Assembly: GCA_963969495.1 (NCBI GenBank)
Contig: OZ018321.1
Span: 129,116,120 to 129,180,119 of the forward strand
Length of the DNA stretch: 64,000 bases
Direction of reading: 5' to 3'
Source: Ceratothoa steindachneri
Taxonomy: Eukaryota > Arthropoda > Malacostraca > Isopoda > Cymothoidae
Below the pieces are notes generated by a model. That model saw only the letters and a list, made by a program, of their open reading frames with translations. It did not search any database and was not told the DNA's origin. Made by a program: the position numbers and the translations under genes. This document shows positions 59,523 through 64,000 of the stretch, in pieces. Position 1 is the stretch's first letter; the number at the start of each line of letters is the position of its first letter.

Positions 59523-60545
59523 TTGCAAATTTTAGTTCCCCAGGAGTATAGAAGCAAAGTATTTGACTTAGCTCACAAAGGTATAGGTGGTCATTTAGTA
59601 GTGAATAAGTGTTATTATCGGATATTAAAATTTTGGAGGGGGGCTGGAATAAGGAAAGAAGTAAAGGAGTACATTGACACTTGCCATGAGTGTAATTGCA
59701 AGAAAGGCTCAGACGAGAATGAAGAGCGTACCTTTGAAACCCATTTCTAGAGTTATTGATCCATTTTCATCGATCCCCTTAGATATAATAGGTCTGGTCC
59801 GTAAGAGTAAGGACTAATTAGAACATATTCTAACGATCATGTTCGAAAACACACGTATTTTAAACATGTTCCTCTTCGGAAGGCAAATATTCTAAGAGGG
59901 CAGTTAGGGTTTTATAAAAGTTCTTTACTCAGGTTGGGATTCCTAAGTTGATTAAAACTGAGCGGAGTCCTTGTTACACTTTTAAAATATTTCTGCAACT
60001 GGCAAGTATTCAAAGTATAACGTTAAAAACCTCTCATTATTATGAGACCCTCTGTGTCCAAGAAGGGTGTCATTCGACCTGGGAAAAGAGTAATTTGAAC
60101 CTATAGTATTGAAAATTCCTCAATATCTAATTTAAATTTAACTTTGAGATATGTGTAATGAGAGTCCGGTTTCACTTCTTTTGAACTGATATATGGACAC
60201 CATGTTAGGGGACCTCTGAAAATTTTGCAGGAAAGTTGGCTCAATGAAGAAGAAAGAGATTTTTCTATTAACTTTGTTCAGAATTTCGCAAAGAGGTTGA
60301 AGACATTGATCAAGTTTGCTCATGATATTTTATTGAATAATTTAGAGGTTATAAAGGGTTATTATGTCAGAAAAGCTCTTTAGAGAGTTCAACCTGGATA
60401 TGAGGTCCTAGCATTTTACCTGTTCCTTGCAGCCCCTTCTAATCAAGAATCTCGGGTCCCTATGTTGTAAAAGCAAGGTTAGCCCAGAGAATTATTGAAA
60501 AATTACACCAATAGAAAAAGGAAAACAGCAGTGTGTCATTAATTT
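59523..60545 (+). pseudogene. Gypsy C integrase remnant
   Basis: The zinc-binding domain is clear at 59535-59700: VPQEYRSKVFDLAHKGIGGH, then GIRKEVKEYIDTCHECNCKK, giving the H-H-C-C set. The core is ragged: a SIFIDPLRYNRSGP segment near 59770 carries the first aspartate region, PLRKANILRG lies near 59872, and FIYGHHVRGPLKILQESWL-like text near 60170-60235 is the usual text after the core. The C-terminus at 60440-60545 has RISGPYVVKARLAQ, a GPY-type motif, followed by KENSSVSLIC-like text. Stops are frequent. Confidence 0.78.
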
Positions 60546-60667
60546 GCTAAAGAAGTATTTCTCTAGAAGTGATTTTAAAGGTGTAAGCTTAATTGAGATA
60601 AGTCTGGAGAGACTCCCGGTTAATAAGTTAGTCGGGTACGGTTCGGTGGCTCTACTAGCTTAAAAGT

Positions 60668-61280
60668 TGAAAGCAATCGTCGATTATCCTGAGCTAAGTG
60701 ACATAAGGGTTCTGCAACGATTTATTGTGACGGTGGGCTTTTGCACTAGATTCTGTCAGAATTTCTCGGCAGTAGTGGCCCCCATAACAAACCTTCTGAG
60801 TCCAATGGTAGCTTCCGAGTGAAATAAAATATCTTCTTTGTTCGGCTCCAGTACTTTGATCATTAGACTTTGGGAAGCAATTCATCAAGCGTAGTATTTA
60901 TACAAGAAGATGAGAAATGCATCCTGCATCCTATTTGCTACGCATCAACGAAAGTTTGGACTTATTGAAAAATAAGCACCAAACCAAAGACATGGTCAAT
61001 ATTGTATAATAGACTGTACCTCAACTTGAACGATCTATACAGGATTAAATTATTCCACAAAGAGAAGGTATTATATGGTGTAATATTTATGAAAGAGAAA
61101 TATAAAAACTACATATAAGACGGAAGCCATAAATTCTGTGTCCAAAGTGATCATAACCTAGTGAGATATTTGGCACAATTCAAAATAAGAATCACCAATT
61201 AATCTGACAATAGAACATAAAAAAATAAGAATAATTTTATAGTAGATGCTATTTCTAGTGTAGTAGATGTATTCTTGCTA
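60668..61280 (+). pseudogene. Gypsy C RT thumb and RNase H remnant
   Basis: KAIVDYPELSDIRVLQRFIV (60668-60730) and FCTRFCQNFSAVVAPITNLL (60735-60800) are the RT thumb/connection that joins RT to RNase H. After several frame changes, SDHNLVRYLAQFKIRITN (61146-61200) has the D of the RNase H TDH-PL motif and NNFIVDAISSV near 61230 matches the DN-VADALSR end. RT fingers and palm with the YxDD box are absent. Confidence 0.72.
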
Positions 61281-61627
61281 TTTAATCTTTCCATGTAAAT
61301 AAACTGCCTTTTATGTTACTTTGTGTTTTCCATTGTTAAGTGAACCGTAAAAACAATTTCATGTTAAAGATCCTGGACGATTGTGAATGGCGTTAATTCA
61401 TTGAGAAGTGACTAGGTTTTGCATAGTATTGTAATTATATAAGGATCGTCTTGGGTGAAATATCCCAGTGAACTGGTCTAAATGATTACAAATTTGAAGA
61501 GAGTGCAAATTATCTTCGTTTTTATCTAAGAGTACATAGGAACGCCTTGGTAAGATTGCATTTATTATTATAAATGAAATCTTCGGAAGAAGGTGTGAAG
61601 ATATTCAAATTTACAGCCAGATTATCA

Positions 61628-61761
61628 GTGCTAACTCATTCAATAAAGGTAGTTTATGAGTACTTTATTGTTTTTTGGCAGGAGAAAAAGGAAAATAAGT
61701 ATGGCTGGGACCAACCATGAAGAGTGGTTAGTGGTTGGAAACCATTGTCGATTGATGATAT
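61628..61761. repeat. Dispersed repeat shared with 54650-54775, copy 2
   Basis: It ends exactly where the LTR begins at 61762, so it is the host sequence hit by that retrotransposon. Copy 1 shows what an unoccupied site looks like. Confidence 0.6.
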
Positions 61762-63226
61762 TGTCTTAGAATGACTCCCGACGATACCATATATTACACT
61801 ATTCGTTGAGGGAACTTCCTTAATTATCTTTAGAGTGCGTTTTACTGTCTGGCGGCCGATATTATGTATCTTCAAAATGCTTAAGAAGTGGAACTGAGCT
61901 CAAGGATAATAATATTGCTATCATTAATAAAATAAAGTTTTATTAATAGTAACTATAAACAATGCACAAAAACGGAAAATATTGACAAACAGAATGGAAA
62001 GGGTCGTGGAGACTCGGGCTAATCCAAGGATTTAAGGGATCAAAAAGGGTAAAACAAATATGGAGTTAAAAAGATGGGATGGTTCGATAAACCATTTAAA
62101 GCACAGGATAGAATTGACAAATAAGGGATCAATACTCAAAAGGTGACGCTTGGCTTACGTAACTTCATTAGGGTGCAGTGGAAGGTACTTGAAGGAATAT
62201 TCGGTCCGCTGGCGAGTTCCAGCCAAAGGGGGGGGATAAAAGGATCCTGACGAGGCGTCTTGGAAAGGAGAACCGTTACTCGACGAACGGCTTGACGAAC
62301 AATGGCTGTTCTAGGTTGTTCTCTTCTGAACAAAGGGGGGGATGAGAACCGTCTCTTGTCTACGGGCTCAAGAACAATGGCTGTTCTAATGTTGTTCTCC
62401 TTTGAACAACAGGGGGGGTGAGAACCGTTTCTTGGCGAAGGGCTCAAAACGAACAATGGCTGTTCTAATGTTGTTCTCCTTGAACAACAGGGGGGGGGGA
62501 TGAAAACCGTTTCTTGACGAAGGGCTCAAAACGAACAATGGCTGTTCTAGGTTGTTCTCTTCTGAACAAAGGGGGGGGATGAGAACCGTCTCTTGTCTAC
62601 GGGCTCAAGAACAATGGCTGTTCTAATGTTGTTCTCCTTGAACAACAGGGGGGGTGAGAACCGTTTCTTGGCGAAGGGCTCAAAACGAACAATGGCTGTT
62701 CTAATGTTGTTCTCCTTGAACAACAGGGGGGGGGGGGAGCCTTGGGGACTTGGCGTCACTAAAGGCTCGAACCTTTGGCACTCAAGGAATATTGTCCTCC
62801 TTCTGGACAAGTGATGGTGAATCTCGAGGTCGAGGTCCCTTGGCGCACAAAGGGAGAGAGGGTCGTGGTGATGTTTCGCGACGAAAATCTGGATCTCCAA
62901 TCTGATCTTAGTGGTAAAGTTTCCATATAAATAGCCAGGACATCTCCTTGGCGTGGGGGGAAAATGGAGTGAAAGCTTGGAGGGAACGCACAGCTGGGCC
63001 GGAGAAAAATGCCTTATCTGTCCATAAGCCTAACTCGATCTGGCGAGGTCGGCGTATGGGGGCGAACGGGGGGGGGACGATAACCTCCTTGTTTAAACAT
63101 TGGCGTCCGGTAGCTGTTGATAAGACTCCAAGCCTCGAATCGAAGATGCACGTGGGTAGCCTCATGGTTTTAGATAAAATGTGATAGAAGTTGAAATGAA
63201 TGCAGCTCTGAACTCGTTCTATCACA
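61762..63226 (-). mobile_element. 3' LTR of a minus-strand gypsy element
   Basis: On the minus strand it starts TGTGATAGAACG at 63226 and ends ATTCTAAGACA at 61762, 1465 bases long. It is the inverted relative of the solo LTR at 16538-18007, including the six-unit G/C-rich array and the AATAAAACTTTA-type polyadenylation signal. A purine tract, TGGAATGGAGGGG on the minus strand, lies directly upstream at 63227-63239. An RNase H fragment in the same orientation lies further upstream. The flanking pentamers (GATAT and CCCCT on the plus strand) do not match, as expected when the other LTR is elsewhere. Confidence 0.88.
62290..62745 (-). repeat. Six-copy tandem array inside the 3' LTR
   Basis: Units repeat AACAATGGCTGTTCTA, GTTGTTCTC and a run of G of 6-11 bases, with period about 75-83. 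The unit and copy number match the array at 17030-17510. Confidence 0.92.
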
Positions 63227-63239
63227 CCCCTCCATTCCA
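63227..63239 (-). promoter_or_regulatory. Polypurine tract
   Basis: The minus strand reads TGGAATGGAGGGG immediately before the TG of the LTR. A purine run at this place primes plus-strand DNA synthesis in LTR retrotransposons. Confidence 0.75.
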
Positions 63240-63631
63240 GGGGAAGTTGTCACTTCGAAAAAAAAAAGAGAGAAGGGACAACGATAGAGCTCCGTTGTAG
63301 GGAACTCGTTTTCTTGTACCAACCGTATCTTCCTGCACCTAACTATTATTACCTCAATACATGATTATTTTGATCTTTAGATTACAGGGGAAAATAACCT
63401 TTAATACAACTTAATAAAAAAAAAAGGCATGGAACAATGAAACGATATAAACTTAGTACATACGGGACAAAATAATTTATACGTAAATTAATAAGAACAA
63501 ATATATATACATACAAAAAATTAGACATTGAGCGTTACAAAATTCAGACATATACATTAATTAACTATATTACAAAAGAATCTTAAATTAAGTCGTACAA
63601 GACGGTATATACCTACATGGAGATACTAATC
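63240..63631. other. Spacer between RNase H and LTR of the minus-strand gypsy
   Basis: No coding similarity was seen on either strand. Notably there is no integrase here. Confidence 0.5.
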
Positions 63632-64000
63632 CTATGAGTACAATTGTTCTACGCTATTCGGTAACGCATTCCTACTGAGTGCGTCAGCGACCTGGTTATC
63701 GGAACCTTTGATATAATTTATTTTAAATTGATACTCTTGCAAGAGTTCACTCCAGCGCATGATGCGGCCGTTTGAGTGTCTCAAATTCCTAATATAGGCT
63801 AACGGACGGTGGTCGGTTCCTATTTGAAAATCTTTACATATCAAGTACAGCTTGAACTTGTCTATGACCCAGATAATTGATAGAGCTATCTTTTCTCTAG
63901 TGGCATATCTCTTTCCGCGTGGTATTAATTGACGACTAGCATATGCAACTGGATGACTCGTTCTGTCATCCACGTATTGAAGGAGTACACCTCCAATGCC
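63632..64000 (-). CDS. Gypsy RT/RNase H C-terminus, runs off the window
   Basis: This is the end of a pol polyprotein on the minus strand. The frame is open from the right edge to the stop near 63632, at least 122 codons. It reads GIGGVLLQYVDD, HPVAYASRQLIPRGKRYATR, then EKIALSIIWVIDKFKLYL with the catalytic glutamate, IGTDHRPLAYIRNL with an aspartate, and DNQVADALSRNA near the end. These are RNase H motifs in the correct order. The ORF stops about 20 residues later, so RNase H is the last pol domain and integrase is not downstream. It lies 405 bases upstream of the LTR. The lack of breaks suggests a younger copy than the rest of the window. The part beyond 64000 is needed to judge the whole. 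Confidence 0.88.
   Translation of the reverse strand, partial: GIGGVLLQYVDDRTSHPVAYASRQLIPRGKRYATREKIALSIIWVIDKFKLYLICKDFQIGTDHRPLAYIRNLRHSNGRIMRWSELLQEYQFKINYIKGSDNQVADALSRNALPNSVEQLYS

Larger units (their letters stand above)
56388..61280 (+). mobile_element. Ty3/gypsy element C with integrase before RT/RNase H (Gmr1-like order)
   Basis: On one strand I read gag (56388-57250), protease (58690-59030), integrase (59523-60545) and then RT thumb plus RNase H (60668-61280). In ordinary Ty3/gypsy elements RT and RNase H come before integrase. The reverse order is known from Gmr1-like elements, first reported in deuterostomes. The RT fingers and palm are missing between 60610 and 60668. A G/C-rich block of about 1 kb (57655-58640) interrupts the gag-protease region. 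The order could also come from two overlapping copies, but no LTR lies between integrase and RT. Confidence 0.7.

Overview
This window looks like a transposon-dense stretch of an AT-rich animal genome, most probably an arthropod. The evidence is the kind of elements present: mariner, Tc1, piggyBac, MULE, hAT, Helitron, Ty3/gypsy and an I/jockey-type non-LTR element. Long (AT)n and (GA)n arrays and a lack of dense ORFs outside the elements fit this. I found no convincing host gene, rRNA, tRNA or CRISPR array in 64 kb. Nearly all recognisable coding sequence is decayed transposon protein with stops and frameshifts. All assignments come from reading translations by eye; no database search was run.

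Layout, 1-16.5 kb: a mellifera-type mariner remnant (1-782), a Tc1 remnant (about 2010-2710), an unnamed dispersed repeat (2715-3480), gypsy remnant A with a 209-bp tandem duplication (3552-5892), a piggyBac transposase on the minus strand split by an (AT)n array (8756-9880), and a repeat with an AT/GA core (10140-10950). Gypsy remnant B follows (11340-16460), with a short mariner (12751-13671) inserted between its protease and reverse transcriptase regions.

16.5-34.9 kb: a solo LTR with a 5-bp target duplication (16538-18007), a second copy of the AT/GA-core repeat (18318-19280), and an internally deleted Helitron on the minus strand (21482 to about 25377) that splits a second copy of the 2715-3480 repeat. 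Next come a hAT-like remnant (28320-29180), a short remnant of an unnamed transposon protein (30185-30470) and a nearly readable MULE with terminal inverted repeats (31836-33437).

34.9-51.5 kb: a decayed minisatellite into which a multi-exon hAT inserted (36166-40376, imperfect 8-bp target duplication). One intron of that hAT carries a second copy of the same short mariner (38252-39184). A deleted non-LTR copy (42075-43680), another hAT-like remnant (43850-44645) and a long non-LTR retrotransposon on the minus strand (44671 to about 51540) follow.

51.5-64 kb: AT-rich sequence, a Tc1/mariner-superfamily remnant (54915-55595), a Ty3/gypsy remnant whose integrase precedes its RT/RNase H (56388-61280), and a 3' LTR with polypurine tract (61762-63240) fed by an RT/RNase H fragment that runs off the right edge. 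This LTR belongs to the same family as the solo LTR at 16538.

The elements do not form a shared pathway. What they record is layered insertion: mariner in gypsy, mariner in a hAT intron, hAT in a minisatellite and Helitron in another repeat. The strongest new leads are the mariner deletion derivative shared by two loci, the unusual pol domain order in one (perhaps two) gypsy lineages, and the LTR family with a G/C-rich internal repeat array.
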